64,000 nt of DNA from positions 92,634 to 156,633 of the forward strand of contig NZ_FNIQ01000009.1 of assembly GCF_900104025.1 (NCBI RefSeq). Direction: 5' to 3'. The notes under the pieces were generated by a model. It ran no database searches and was not told the DNA's origin. It saw nothing but the letters and a program-made list of their open reading frames with translations. This DNA is from Geodermatophilus sp. DSM 45219. GTDB lineage: Bacteria > Actinomycetota > Actinomycetes > Mycobacteriales > Geodermatophilaceae. The translations under genes were made by a program, and so were the position numbers. Positions 1 through 8,774 of this stretch are shown one piece after another (positions within the stretch are counted from its first letter, which is position 1; every line of letters starts with the position of its first letter).

Positions 1-1412
1 TGCTGGCCGCCGGTCGGCCCGGCCGGGCGACCGACGTGCTCGACTGCGCAGTCATCGGTCTCGAGGGGGCTCGCCCCGAGTTCGCCTTGGTGTTGGAGTG
101 CGAGCGGATGGCCGCGGCGATGGGCTCACTGTGCCGGGCCACGGGTTCCGTGGAGCGGTTCGAGGCCGTGGTCGCCAGGGCTGCGCCGGTCGACCCGTCC
201 CAGGGCCGCCTGCTGATGGCCCTGCGCGCGGTGGGCTGGCTCGCCATGGGGGACGACCGAGCCGGGAGCCTGGCGTTGGCCCGCAGCGCCCTCGCCGGTG
301 GGCGGCTGCTCGCGGAGCAGGGGTGCGAGTCGATGGCCTACTACTTCGCCTGCAACGCCGTGGCGGGGTGCGACGAGCTGGCCGAGGGCTGTGCTGCTCT
401 GAGCGCCGCTGTGGAGGAGGCCCAGCAACGCGGGTCGCAGCACGGGTACGGGTTCGCCTCGGCTTGGCGGTCGTGGGCGCTGCTGCGTAGCGGCGACATC
501 GGTGGTGCGGAGCTGGACGCCTCGGTGGTCGACCAGTGGGAGGGCGAGACCGGGCACGGGTTCAACCAGGCCGTGGCCGCCAGCGTCCTCGCCGAGGTCC
601 AACTCGAGCGTGACGACGTCTCGGGTGCGCGGGCCACTGTGACCCGTGCATGGGCGCAGTGCCAGGACGACCAGGTCACCAACGTGTACCTGCGCTTCGT
701 GGACGCGCGGCTGCAGCTCCTCAGTGGTGACCCGCGGAGCGCACTGGAACAGGCGTGGGCCGCCGGCCAGCAGGCCAGGACGACCGGCTATCCCTTCCCG
801 AGTCTGCTGCCGTGGCGCAGTACCGCCGCCCTCGCCCACTGGGCGCTGGGCCACGAGGACGTGGCCTGGGACCTCGTCACGGAGGAGGTCGAACTGACGC
901 GACGTTTCAGAGCCCCTCGGGCTCTCGGGATGGCTCTCCGTGCCCAGGCCCTGACCGGACCCCTGGCCGACCGCGTCGACGTGCTGTGGGAAGCGGTGGC
1001 GGTCCTGGAGGCGAGTCAGGCGCGCCTGGAGCACGCCCGGACGCTGCTGGAGCTCGGGGCGGCTCTGCGCCGCGCGGGGCATCGGGAGGACGCTCGCCGT
1101 CCGCTCCGGGAGGCGCTCGACCTGGCCAACCGCTGCGGGGCCGTCCGCGAGGCGCGGCGCGCGTCGGAGGAACTCGTGGTCACCGGCGCCCGACCTCGCC
1201 GTCCAGCGCTGTCCGGCCTGGACGCGCTGACCCCGGCCGAGATGCGTGTCGCCCGGTGTGCCGCCCAGGACCTGACGACACGGGAGATCGCACAGCGACT
1301 GTTCGTGACGATCAAGACGGTGGAGACCCACCTCACCCGCACCTACCGGAAGTTGGGCATCACCTCGCGACCCGAGCTCAAGGACGTCTTCGCTCGCTGT
1401 GCGGTCGCCTGA
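1..1412 (+). CDS. LuxR-family transcriptional regulator, 5' end cut by window
   Basis: The reading frame is open to the left edge, so the N-terminus, possibly with an ATPase domain, lies outside. The visible 450 or so residues are helical and Ala/Leu-rich, as in the TPR-like region of large LAL-type regulators. The last 60 residues are a LuxR/GerE helix-turn-helix: LTPAEMRVARCAAQDLTTRE, then IAQRLFVTIKTVETH and a KLGI segment. It should bind DNA as an activator; ligand and targets cannot be read from the sequence. The next gene begins 155 bp downstream on the same strand with its own strong ribosome binding site. Family assignment is firm from the HTH; the LAL subclass is inference because the N-terminus is missing. 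Confidence 0.85.
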   Translation, partial: LAAGRPGRATDVLDCAVIGLEGARPEFALVLECERMAAAMGSLCRATGSVERFEAVVARAAPVDPSQGRLLMALRAVGWLAMGDDRAGSLALARSALAGGRLLAEQGCESMAYYFACNAVAGCDELAEGCAALSAAVEEAQQRGSQHGYGFASAWRSWALLRSGDIGGAELDASVVDQWEGETGHGFNQAVAASVLAEVQLERDDVSGARATVTRAWAQCQDDQVTNVYLRFVDARLQLLSGDPRSALEQAWAAGQQARTTGYPFPSLLPWRSTAALAHWALGHEDVAWDLVTEEVELTRRFRAPRALGMALRAQALTGPLADRVDVLWEAVAVLEASQARLEHARTLLELGAALRRAGHREDARRPLREALDLANRCGAVREARRASEELVVTGARPRRPALSGLDALTPAEMRVARCAAQDLTTREIAQRLFVTIKTVETHLTRTYRKLGITSRPELKDVFARCAVA

Positions 1413-1567
1413 GGAGCGCGGCCCCTCGACGTCCGATGGCCACTGACGGACCAGGACGTTTCGTCGGGGTCGGGAAGCCCGAACGTCAGGGTCTCCGCCC
1501 TGACGACGGCCGCTGGTCTCGATGTGACGGTCGTGCTCCGACCCACCCAGGAGGAGGAGCTCAGCTC

Positions 1568-2734
1568 ATGCCCGCCATCGCAGTAGCCGGTCGCCCCCGG
1601 GATCCCGACTTCGCCAACGTGACGCAGGCCGTGGTGCACGCGGTCCTTGCTTCGGCCACGCGTGCCAGCGTTGCCGGACGCGGCGTTCCCAACGTGCAGA
1701 TGCCTCAGGATCCCCAGTCGCTGGAGCACACCTTCATGGCGATGTTCTCGGACTCGAACACCAGAGCCCGCCAATTGCGTCGGGCCTTCGCACGTCAGAG
1801 CGGGAGGTTGTCGGGGAGCCTGACCGGCGTGGACTTCCGGGACAGCCGGCCGGTGATCGAACAGGTGCTGGGCAAGCGGGCGGCGAACTCGCCCATCATG
1901 AGCCGGAGCGCCCTCGAGGTCTTCAGGCGCAGCCCGAGGACGCAGTGGTCGGACCTGGTCCTCAAGAACATGGGTTTCCCACGCTTGGCGGCCGTACCGG
2001 ATGACGAGCCGGAGCCGCAGTCACCGCCCCGCGAGGCCAAGCAGCTCGTCCTCCGGGTGAAGCGAGTGCACTGCGTACAGCGCGTCGGATGGGAGGCCAC
2101 TGACTGGGACGGGAAGGACGTGATCCTGTGCGGCGGTCTGGGTTTCGACTCGACGCTGCAGTCCCCGCCGCCGGCCGGGAGCCCGAGCAGTGCTCACTAC
2201 AGGAAGGTTCCCCAGTTCACGGTCGGGACGTTCCCCGTCGACGGCGGGAAGAAGGAGTACGACCCGGACAAGACCTTCTGCACGTGGGACCTCACCGCCT
2301 CCGGTGACTGGCCCCGGGCCTTCTTCGCGGTGATCGCCGTGGCCGAGCAGGACAGTGGTGAGGAGTTCGCACAATTGATGGAGGAGATCTGGCAAATCCT
2401 CTCCCCGGTGGTGCTTCAGGCAGTTTCGATCGCAGCGGTGGCTCTGACGGGCTTCGCGATCGGGTCCCTGGTCGGCACGGAGATCGCCCCGCTGATCGGG
2501 ACGGCAGTTGGCGGCGCTGTCGGCGCCGCCATCGGTGCCGTGGTGGGAGTGGTGATCGACTCCCTCCGCGATGATGTCCTGGAGACGGCGGACACGCCGG
2601 TCTCGCTCTTGCTGCCGAGTCGCTCCCAAACCTTCCCTGGGGGGAGCGCGAGCGACGTCTACACCTCGGAGTACGTGCGCCCACGCGCATCGGGGAACTA
2701 CAACCTCAGCTATCAGTGGAAGTTGACCTACTGA
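1568..2734 (+). CDS. Hypothetical protein with glycine-zipper hydrophobic segment
   Basis: A 388-residue protein that I do not recognise. The ATG follows a strong AGGAGGAGG ribosome binding site, which decides the start. There is no signal peptide. Residues about 1-150 look helical. The middle (about 160-275) looks beta-rich, with a VHCVQRVGWEATDWDGKDV stretch and an ILCGG strand. Residues about 277-334 are a long hydrophobic region ending in a GAVGAAIGAVVGVVI-type glycine zipper that could insert into a membrane. The C-terminus is Ser/Tyr-rich with alternating polar residues. The architecture would fit a membrane-acting or exported effector, but that is inference. It follows the LuxR-type regulator on the same strand. 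Confidence 0.7.
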   Translation: MPAIAVAGRPRDPDFANVTQAVVHAVLASATRASVAGRGVPNVQMPQDPQSLEHTFMAMFSDSNTRARQLRRAFARQSGRLSGSLTGVDFRDSRPVIEQVLGKRAANSPIMSRSALEVFRRSPRTQWSDLVLKNMGFPRLAAVPDDEPEPQSPPREAKQLVLRVKRVHCVQRVGWEATDWDGKDVILCGGLGFDSTLQSPPPAGSPSSAHYRKVPQFTVGTFPVDGGKKEYDPDKTFCTWDLTASGDWPRAFFAVIAVAEQDSGEEFAQLMEEIWQILSPVVLQAVSIAAVALTGFAIGSLVGTEIAPLIGTAVGGAVGAAIGAVVGVVIDSLRDDVLETADTPVSLLLPSRSQTFPGGSASDVYTSEYVRPRASGNYNLSYQWKLTY

Positions 2735-2864
2735 GTCGGCCGGGGGCGAGTTGGGTCGACAGGGGCGGTCCACCGTGAGGGGACCACTCCTGTCGGCTCC
2801 CTCCCACATGATGACGGGGCGGTGCAGGAGTCCTCGGGTCCAGACGAGGTTGGTGCGCTCTCGC

Positions 2865-2927
2865 TTGACGTCGTCAGTGGAGTGAGGTCTACTCGACGTC
2901 GTTCGAACACCCGTTCGAACGACGTCG
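2865..2927 (+). promoter_or_regulatory. LexA-controlled promoter of the dnaE2 cassette
   Basis: A -35 TTGACG (2865-2870), a 17-nt spacer and a -10 TCTACT (2888-2893) are followed at once by a perfect actinobacterial SOS box, TCGAAC-ACCC-GTTCGA (2903-2918). The box is the centre of a larger perfect inverted repeat with 15-bp arms (2894-2908 and 2913-2927). LexA bound here would cover the transcription start. The first gene begins at 3012. Box and promoter are seen directly; LexA binding is inferred from the known consensus. Confidence 0.85.
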
Positions 2928-3011
2928 GCCTCCCGCCGCACCCGGGTCCTTCCCCACCCGGTGCGGCGGGTCGGGGCTGGTGGGGCGGCGCAGAGCGGTG
3001 GGGAGTCTGTC

Positions 3012-3338
3012 ATGAGCCGGGTGCTGGGCGGGGTCGGCGAGCGGGTCGGCGAGGAGGTGCAGGTCGAGCGCGGGCCGCTCGGGCCGGCGCAGTTCTGGCG
3101 CGGGCAGTCCCGCTACGTCGTGGGCGAGCTGCTCGACTCGTGGGTGGAGACCGCCCCGTGGTGGCAGCGCGGTGCCGTGGGAGCCGGTGGCGCCTCCGCC
3201 GAGCTGGTTGCCACCCGCCAGGTGTGGCGGGTCGAGGCGGTCCGGGCCGGCCGGTCGCGGATGAGCTTCGCCGGCGTCTTCGACCTCAGCTGGGAGTCCG
3301 CGGACAACCGCTGGTCGCTCGTGCGGGTGCACGACTGA
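3012..3338 (+). CDS. DUF6504 family protein of the dnaE2 cassette
   Basis: A 108-residue protein starting at ATG 3012. It matches the small DUF6504 proteins that accompany Y-family or DnaE2 polymerases in actinobacteria: an N-terminal EEVQVERG segment, then FWRGQSRYVV, a W-rich middle (VETAPWWQR) and a C-terminal WRVEA / SWESADNRWSLVRVHD region. The biochemical role is unknown. It is the first gene behind the SOS promoter, and its TGA overlaps the next ATG (ATGA), so the two are probably translationally coupled. Its place suggests an accessory part in damage-tolerant synthesis. The family name is from memory; the operon position is seen directly. Confidence 0.75.
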   Translation: MSRVLGGVGERVGEEVQVERGPLGPAQFWRGQSRYVVGELLDSWVETAPWWQRGAVGAGGASAELVATRQVWRVEAVRAGRSRMSFAGVFDLSWESADNRWSLVRVHD

Positions 3339-3823
3339 TGGGAGCCGTCCGCGTCATGGCCGACCAGCTGCCCCTGCCCCCGGCGCTGCCGCCGGCCGCC
3401 CGCCAGCTGCTCGACCAGGCCTCCCGGGCGCTGGCCGAGGCGGCGGCGAGCACCGACGCCCGGCAGCGCTACGCCACCGCCCACCTGGGCGCGCTGCGCG
3501 CGGCCGCCGCGGTGCTGGCCGCCCGCACCCGGCCGGAGTCCGGCCGCCGCCGCCCGCGCAGCGCCTGGGTGCTCCTCGGCCAGATCTCACCCGAGCTGGG
3601 GGAGTGGGCCACCTTCTTCGCCGCCGGGGCGGCCAAGCGGGCCGCCGCCGAGGCGGGGCTGTCCCACGCGGTCACCGACCGCGAGGCCGACGACCTGGTC
3701 CGCGACGTCCGCGCCTTCCTCGACGTCGTGGAGCACGCGCTGGGCAGCACGCCGCCGCCGGAGTCGCCCCGGCACGGGCGTCCCCGGGTGGTCGGCGGGT
3801 CCGAGCACCGGAACGGGAGGTGA
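3338..3823 (+). CDS. SAV_6107-type HEPN domain protein
   Basis: 161 residues, starting at the ATG overlapping the previous stop. It is alpha-helical and Ala/Arg-rich: an N-terminal LDQASRALAEAAASTDARQR helix, a RYATAHLGALRAAAAVLAAR helix and a WVLLGQISPELGEWATFFAA helix. This is the pattern of the SAV_6107 HEPN family that lies next to dnaE2 in many actinobacteria. HEPN proteins are often RNases or toxin-like, but no clear RxxxxH motif is evident, so activity is uncertain. Its TGA overlaps the dnaE2 GTG. It is expected to be induced with dnaE2 by DNA damage. Confidence 0.75.
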   Translation: MGAVRVMADQLPLPPALPPAARQLLDQASRALAEAAASTDARQRYATAHLGALRAAAAVLAARTRPESGRRRPRSAWVLLGQISPELGEWATFFAAGAAKRAAAEAGLSHAVTDREADDLVRDVRAFLDVVEHALGSTPPPESPRHGRPRVVGGSEHRNGR

Positions 3824-6800
3824 GGGCCGACCCCTTCGTCCACCTGCACGTCGCCTCGGGCTACTCCATGCAGTACGGGGCCAACCACCCGGTCGACCTG
3901 GTCGAGCGGGCGGCCGAGCACGGCATGCGGTCCCTGGCGCTCACCGACCGCGACGGGCTGTACGGCGCGGTGAAGTTCGCGCTGGCCTGCCGGGCGGCCG
4001 ACGTGCGCCCGCTGTTCGGGGTGGACCTGGCGGTGACGCCCTCGGTGGACTCGACCGTCCCGCCGGCCCTCGCCCCGGTGGTCGGCGGCGCGCACTCGGC
4101 GCAGCGGGCACGGTCCCGCCGGCCCGGCGCGCCGGACGACGAGCCGGGCCGGACCGGGCGCCGCTCACCGGCCCGTGGCGGGGCCGGTGTCGACCCGCGG
4201 CTGCCGCGGGTCACCTTCCTCGCCCGGGACGGCGCCGGCTGGCGGTCGCTGTGCCGGCTGACCAGCGCCACCCACCTGCGCGGCACGCGCGGGGAGCCGG
4301 TGAGCTCGCTGGCGCTGGCCGCCGAGCACGCCCCCGGGCTGGTCGCCCTGCTCGGCCCCGACTCCCCGGTCGGCCGGGCGCTGGCCGCCGGCCGGGCCGA
4401 CGTGGCCTCCGCCCGGCTGTCGGCCTGGCGCGCGGTGTTCGGCCCCGGCTCGCTGGTGCTGGAGGTCGTGCACCACCGCGGCCGCGGCGACCGCTCGCGG
4501 GCGCAGGCGCTGCTGCGCTTCGCCGAGGCCGAGGGCGTGCCGGTGGTGCTGACCAACGCCGTCCGCTACGTCGACGCGCTGGACGCGCCGACCGCCGACG
4601 TCCTGGACGCGGCGCGCCGGCTGGTCCCGCTGGACGCCCGGCACGTCGACCGGCGCACCGCCGAGGGGTACCTGAAGTCGGGCAAGGAGATGGCCGAGGT
4701 CGCCGAGGACCTCGCCGGCCCCGACCGTGACGCGGCGGTGCGGCTGCTCGAGCGCACCGCCCGCCTGGCCGAGCAGTGCGCCGTCGACGTCCGGGCCGAC
4801 CTGGGCATCGGCACCGTGCGCTACCCGGAGCTGGACGTGGTGACCACCCCGGCCGAGCAGGGGATGGGTCCCTCGGCGGTGCTGCGCGTCCGCTGCGAGG
4901 CGGGGCTGGGCCGGCGGGGGATGGCCCGCACGCAGGAGGTGGTGCGCCGGCTGGACGACGAGCTGGCGGTCATCGACGCGCTCGGCTACCCGTCCTACTT
5001 CCTCACCGTCGCCGACGTGGTGGACCTCATCAAGAGCCTGAGGGTCCGGGCCGCGGCGCGGGGATCGGGCGCGGGCAGCCTGGTCACCTACCTGCTGGGC
5101 ATCTCCGACGTCGACCCGATCCGCTACGGCCTGCTGATGGAGCGCTTCCTCTCCCCGCTGCGCCACCAGCTGCCCGACGTCGACATCGACGTGGAGTCCG
5201 CGCGGCGGATGGAGGTCTACGACGCGGTCATCGACCGCTTCGGCGCCCACCGGGTCAGCTGCATCTCGATGATGGACACCTACCGGGTGCGGCACGCCAT
5301 CCGCGACGTCGGTGCCGCGCTCGGGCTGCCGCCGGCCGAGGTCGACGCGGTCGCCAAGGCCTTCCCGCACATCCGGGCCAACCAGGTGCACGCCGCGCTC
5401 AAGGACCTCCCGGAGCTGCGCGCCAGCCGGCTGGGCTCGCGGCGCGGTGGCGGCACCGGCGACCTGGACCTGCTGTTCGACCTCGTCGCCCGGCTCGACG
5501 GGCTGCCACGGCACATCGCCCTGCACCCGTGCGGGGTGCTGCTCTCCGACGCCACGCTGCTCGACCGCACCCCGGTGGAGAACAGCTACCTGGGTTACCC
5601 GATGAGCCAGTTCGACAAGGACGACGTCGAGGAGCTCGGGCTGCTCAAGCTCGACCTGCTGGGCATCCGGATGCAGTCGGCGATCGCGCACGCCCTCGAC
5701 GAGGTGGCCCGGGTCGACGGCGAGACCGTCGACATCGACGCCGTCCCGCGCGACGACCCGACGACGTTCGAGCTGATCCGCAGCACCCGCACGCTCGGCA
5801 TGTTCCAGATCGAGTCGCCGGGGCAGCGGGAGCTGGTCGGCAAGTTCGGGCCGCGGACGTTCGAGGACGTCGTCATCGACATCTCGCTGTTCCGGCCCGG
5901 ACCGGTGAAGAGCGACATGGTCACCCCGTTCCTGCTGGCCCGGAACGGCTGGCGCGACCCGGTCTACCCGCACCCCGACCTCGCGCCGTACCTGGCCGAG
6001 ACCGCCGGGGTGGTCGTCTTCCACGAGCAGGTGCTGCAGATCGTGGCGCAGATGACCGGCTGCGACCTGGCCCAGGCCGACGAGGCGCGCCGCGCGCTGG
6101 GCAGCCGGGAGCTGCATGCCGAGGTGCGGGCGTGGTTCATGCCGGAGGCGGTGCAGCGCTACCCGGTCGAGGTGGTCGAGCAGGTGTGGGAGGTGCTGGT
6201 CGCCTTCGGCTCCTTCGGCTTCTGCAAGGCCCACGCCGCGGCGTTCGCGCTGCCCACCTACCAGTCGGCCTGGCTCAAGACCCACCACCCGGCGGCGTTC
6301 CTCGCCGGGGTGCTCACCCACGACCCGGGCATGTACCCGAAGCGGTTGATCCTCGACGACGCCCGGAACTTCGGCGTGCGGGTGCTGGGCCTGGACGTCA
6401 ACGCCTCGACCGGCGCCTACCGGGTCGAGCGGCTCGGGTCCGGCGTCGACCCCGAGGGTGAGCCTGAGGTCGAGACCCATGGGTGGGTGCGGCCGGAGTG
6501 GATGCCGGTGGCGATGGCCGACCCGTCCCGCTACGGCATCCGGCTGTCCCTGACCGACGTCAAGGGCATCTCCGCCGACGAGGTCGAGCGGGTCGTGGCC
6601 GGGCAGCCCTACCGCTCGCTCACCGACTTCTGGCACCGGGCGTCGGTGTCCCGGCCGGTGGTGGAGCGGCTGGTGCTGGCCGGCGGCTTCGACTCCCTCT
6701 ACGGCTTCGGCGTCCGCGACCGCGAGGCCGGCCGGCCCACCCGCGGCCGCCGGCAGGTCACCCGCCGCGACCTGCTGCTGCAGATCGGCGAGCTCGACCG

Positions 6801-7617
6801 GTGGAGCCGCAGCGGCGCCCGGGCCGCCACCACCGGGCAGCTCAGCCTCGACCTCATGGGGCTGGAGCTGCCCGGTGAGGAGGAGGCACAGGACCCCGGG
6901 CTGGACTGGGCCGAGGGCAGCGGGCTGCCGGAGTTCACCGACGCCGAGCTGGTGCGCGCCGAGCTGGAGGTGCTCGGCCTGGACGCCAGCCGGCACGTCG
7001 TCGACTTCTACCGGCCGTTCCTGGCCGCCATCGGCGCGGTACCCGCCGGTGAGCTGCTCGGCAGCCGCAGCGGCGCGGAGGTGCTGGTCGCCGGGGTCAA
7101 GGTGGCCACCCAGACGCCGCCGATCCGCTCCGGCCGGCGGGTGGTCTTCGTGACCCTCGACGACGGCACCGGCTGCACCGACTCCACCTTCTTCGAGGAC
7201 GCGCAGGGTCCCTACGCCGCGACGGTCTTCCACTCGTGGTTGCTGGTGATCCGCGGGGTGCTGCGGCGCACCGGCCCGCGCGGGATGTCGATCCGCGCCA
7301 CCGGGGCGTGGGAGCTGCCGGCGCTGTACGAGGCGTGGGAGGCCGGCGGGCTGGACGCCGTGGCCGAGCAGATGGCCGCGGAGGGGGAGTACACGGAGGA
7401 GTCGATCGCCGGGGCGGCGGCCTCGCGCGGGTCGCGGCCGGTGGTGGTCAAGCCGGTGCTGGTGCACCCCACCGGGTTCCGGATGTCGCCCTACGCCGAC
7501 ATCAAGCCCGCCGGTGAGGACGCGATGACCGTGGCCCGGCGCGACGCCACCCGCCGGGGGACGACGTCGGCGCCGCGCAAGCTCTGGCACTCCAGCCCGG
7601 GCAGCTCCGGCCAGTAA
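3820..7617 (+). CDS. dnaE2: Error-prone DNA polymerase III alpha subunit DnaE2 (ImuC)
   Basis: A C-family polymerase of 1265 residues for damage-induced translesion synthesis. The GTG start at 3820 overlaps the previous stop and opens with VRADPFVHLHVASGYS. This PHP domain has lost residues kept in DnaE1 (HVHTEYS there, HVASGYS here; TDHGN there, TDRDG here), as in other DnaE2 proteins. The polymerase core has PDVDIDVESARRMEV with the catalytic Asp pair, and an OB-like segment lies near the C-terminus. It is longer than the usual 1050-1100 residues; an Arg/Pro/Gly-rich insert at about residues 77-125 explains part of this. No imuA or imuB lies next to it. Control is by the SOS box at 2903-2918. 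Confidence 0.93.
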   Translation: MRADPFVHLHVASGYSMQYGANHPVDLVERAAEHGMRSLALTDRDGLYGAVKFALACRAADVRPLFGVDLAVTPSVDSTVPPALAPVVGGAHSAQRARSRRPGAPDDEPGRTGRRSPARGGAGVDPRLPRVTFLARDGAGWRSLCRLTSATHLRGTRGEPVSSLALAAEHAPGLVALLGPDSPVGRALAAGRADVASARLSAWRAVFGPGSLVLEVVHHRGRGDRSRAQALLRFAEAEGVPVVLTNAVRYVDALDAPTADVLDAARRLVPLDARHVDRRTAEGYLKSGKEMAEVAEDLAGPDRDAAVRLLERTARLAEQCAVDVRADLGIGTVRYPELDVVTTPAEQGMGPSAVLRVRCEAGLGRRGMARTQEVVRRLDDELAVIDALGYPSYFLTVADVVDLIKSLRVRAAARGSGAGSLVTYLLGISDVDPIRYGLLMERFLSPLRHQLPDVDIDVESARRMEVYDAVIDRFGAHRVSCISMMDTYRVRHAIRDVGAALGLPPAEVDAVAKAFPHIRANQVHAALKDLPELRASRLGSRRGGGTGDLDLLFDLVARLDGLPRHIALHPCGVLLSDATLLDRTPVENSYLGYPMSQFDKDDVEELGLLKLDLLGIRMQSAIAHALDEVARVDGETVDIDAVPRDDPTTFELIRSTRTLGMFQIESPGQRELVGKFGPRTFEDVVIDISLFRPGPVKSDMVTPFLLARNGWRDPVYPHPDLAPYLAETAGVVVFHEQVLQIVAQMTGCDLAQADEARRALGSRELHAEVRAWFMPEAVQRYPVEVVEQVWEVLVAFGSFGFCKAHAAAFALPTYQSAWLKTHHPAAFLAGVLTHDPGMYPKRLILDDARNFGVRVLGLDVNASTGAYRVERLGSGVDPEGEPEVETHGWVRPEWMPVAMADPSRYGIRLSLTDVKGISADEVERVVAGQPYRSLTDFWHRASVSRPVVERLVLAGGFDSLYGFGVRDREAGRPTRGRRQVTRRDLLLQIGELDRWSRSGARAATTGQLSLDLMGLELPGEEEAQDPGLDWAEGSGLPEFTDAELVRAELEVLGLDASRHVVDFYRPFLAAIGAVPAGELLGSRSGAEVLVAGVKVATQTPPIRSGRRVVFVTLDDGTGCTDSTFFEDAQGPYAATVFHSWLLVIRGVLRRTGPRGMSIRATGAWELPALYEAWEAGGLDAVAEQMAAEGEYTEESIAGAAASRGSRPVVVKPVLVHPTGFRMSPYADIKPAGEDAMTVARRDATRRGTTSAPRKLWHSSPGSSGQ

Positions 7618-7640
7618 GGCGCTCGCTGACCGCCCGCAGT

Positions 7641-8774
7641 TTATTGCTTCTGGCGAAACCCGTTGAAGATTCGCAGCAACTTCATTGTGGCTTCGTAATC
7701 CAGTTTTCCTCCGGCAAATCGAGCCTGATAAAGGCCCTGGAGATTGCTGGGAAGTTCAGCTCCTTCCTCCACCAAGAGGATCAGTCGGCCGCGATAAAGT
7801 GCGAGAGCGGCGCCGATCTCAATCAAGACATTCGGGTTTAACGTCCTATGTTCGTTGCCGTCTCGGTCAAGAAGGGCAAGTTCGTGCCCTACATGGACAA
7901 TTCCTGCGGAGCAGGAGCGCATATCGTCCATGACCTTGTCTGGCACGGGCTTCGCGGCCGTCTCTATCTCCACAGAAACCACGGGCTCGAAGCCGCCGAA
8001 AGCTAGCACTTCCTTGAGCTGTGCCACGATCTCGCGGTTCTTGCCATGACTAACAAAAACTCGATTGTTTGTAGACGTGTCCAGTGGCGCTGCCACCAGC
8101 GCACCCTCACGGTTTGAGCGCTCGGTCGGAGGGTCGGTTGTAGAGGCGCCGACCTCATTTTCAGCGGACGGGGCGCCCGCCCTGTGCTCCTCGGGGTCCG
8201 GCTCCCTTACTCGGGTGTCAGCTCCTTCAAGAGTGACATACTGACTGCCTTTTACTGTTTCGAGAAAACCGTAATCCCTGGCGTTTTCGAGGATAGTCTC
8301 GAGAGCTCGGGCGGTCGCGTCCACCGACACCCCTAGTTCCTCGAGAACATTGAGTGCGATCTTCTCGTTTGGGACTCTATTTTTATCGTAGCGCGCGAGA
8401 AACTCGCGCGGGATACGCGGCGAAAGGGCAGCCTCGCGCTGGGCCGCCAGGTCGTCGCCCTCTTCCGTCGGAGCAACCGCTCGCCGGCCGCGCTCAGTGA
8501 GACCAATTCGATCGGCGTATCCACCCGCATCCGTCAGCCCATACGCGGTCGCTGCCCCAGTGAGCATCCGGAAAGTGCTTGACCGGGGGCTCAGGTTGAG
8601 CGCCTTCGCCAGCATGAGCGCGGATGCAGGCTGCTTCCCGAACTGATCCCGGAGTGCCTCCGCGACTGTGAGCGCCTGCTTCAAGGTGTACGCGGGGATG
8701 TCCGACTGGAGGACTCGTGCACGCTTCTTCGGGGAGTCTTCGCTGGGTGATGGTGCTGCTGCTAGACGTGCCAC
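7641..8774 (-). CDS. Winged-helix plus TIR-like nucleotide-binding protein, candidate defence effector
   Basis: A 377-residue protein from GTG 8774, with an AAGGAGG site 5 nt upstream. Residues about 27-172 form two winged-helix-like repeats (LKQALTVAEALRDQF ..., then IALNVLEELGVSVDATARAL). A charged, Pro/Glu/Ser-rich linker covers 173-245. Residues 247-372 match the TIR-like predicted nucleotide-binding family (PF10137): VFVSHGKNREIV, NPNVLIEIGAAL with candidate catalytic Glu339, and EEGAELPSNLQGLY. That family includes CBASS and Pycsar TIR effectors that cleave NAD+ when activated. GC content is clearly below the neighbours (AT-rich runs near 7640-7700 and 8240-8400), which suggests transfer. 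No cyclase lies next to it. It converges with dnaE2. Confidence 0.8.
   Translation of the reverse strand: MARLAAAPSPSEDSPKKRARVLQSDIPAYTLKQALTVAEALRDQFGKQPASALMLAKALNLSPRSSTFRMLTGAATAYGLTDAGGYADRIGLTERGRRAVAPTEEGDDLAAQREAALSPRIPREFLARYDKNRVPNEKIALNVLEELGVSVDATARALETILENARDYGFLETVKGSQYVTLEGADTRVREPDPEEHRAGAPSAENEVGASTTDPPTERSNREGALVAAPLDTSTNNRVFVSHGKNREIVAQLKEVLAFGGFEPVVSVEIETAAKPVPDKVMDDMRSCSAGIVHVGHELALLDRDGNEHRTLNPNVLIEIGAALALYRGRLILLVEEGAELPSNLQGLYQARFAGGKLDYEATMKLLRIFNGFRQKQ

Noticed and set aside
4165..7590. A 1141-codon open frame on the minus strand
   Set aside because: It is antisense to dnaE2 with no recognisable domains; its composition (Gly, Arg, Val, His runs) is typical of shadow frames at very high GC.
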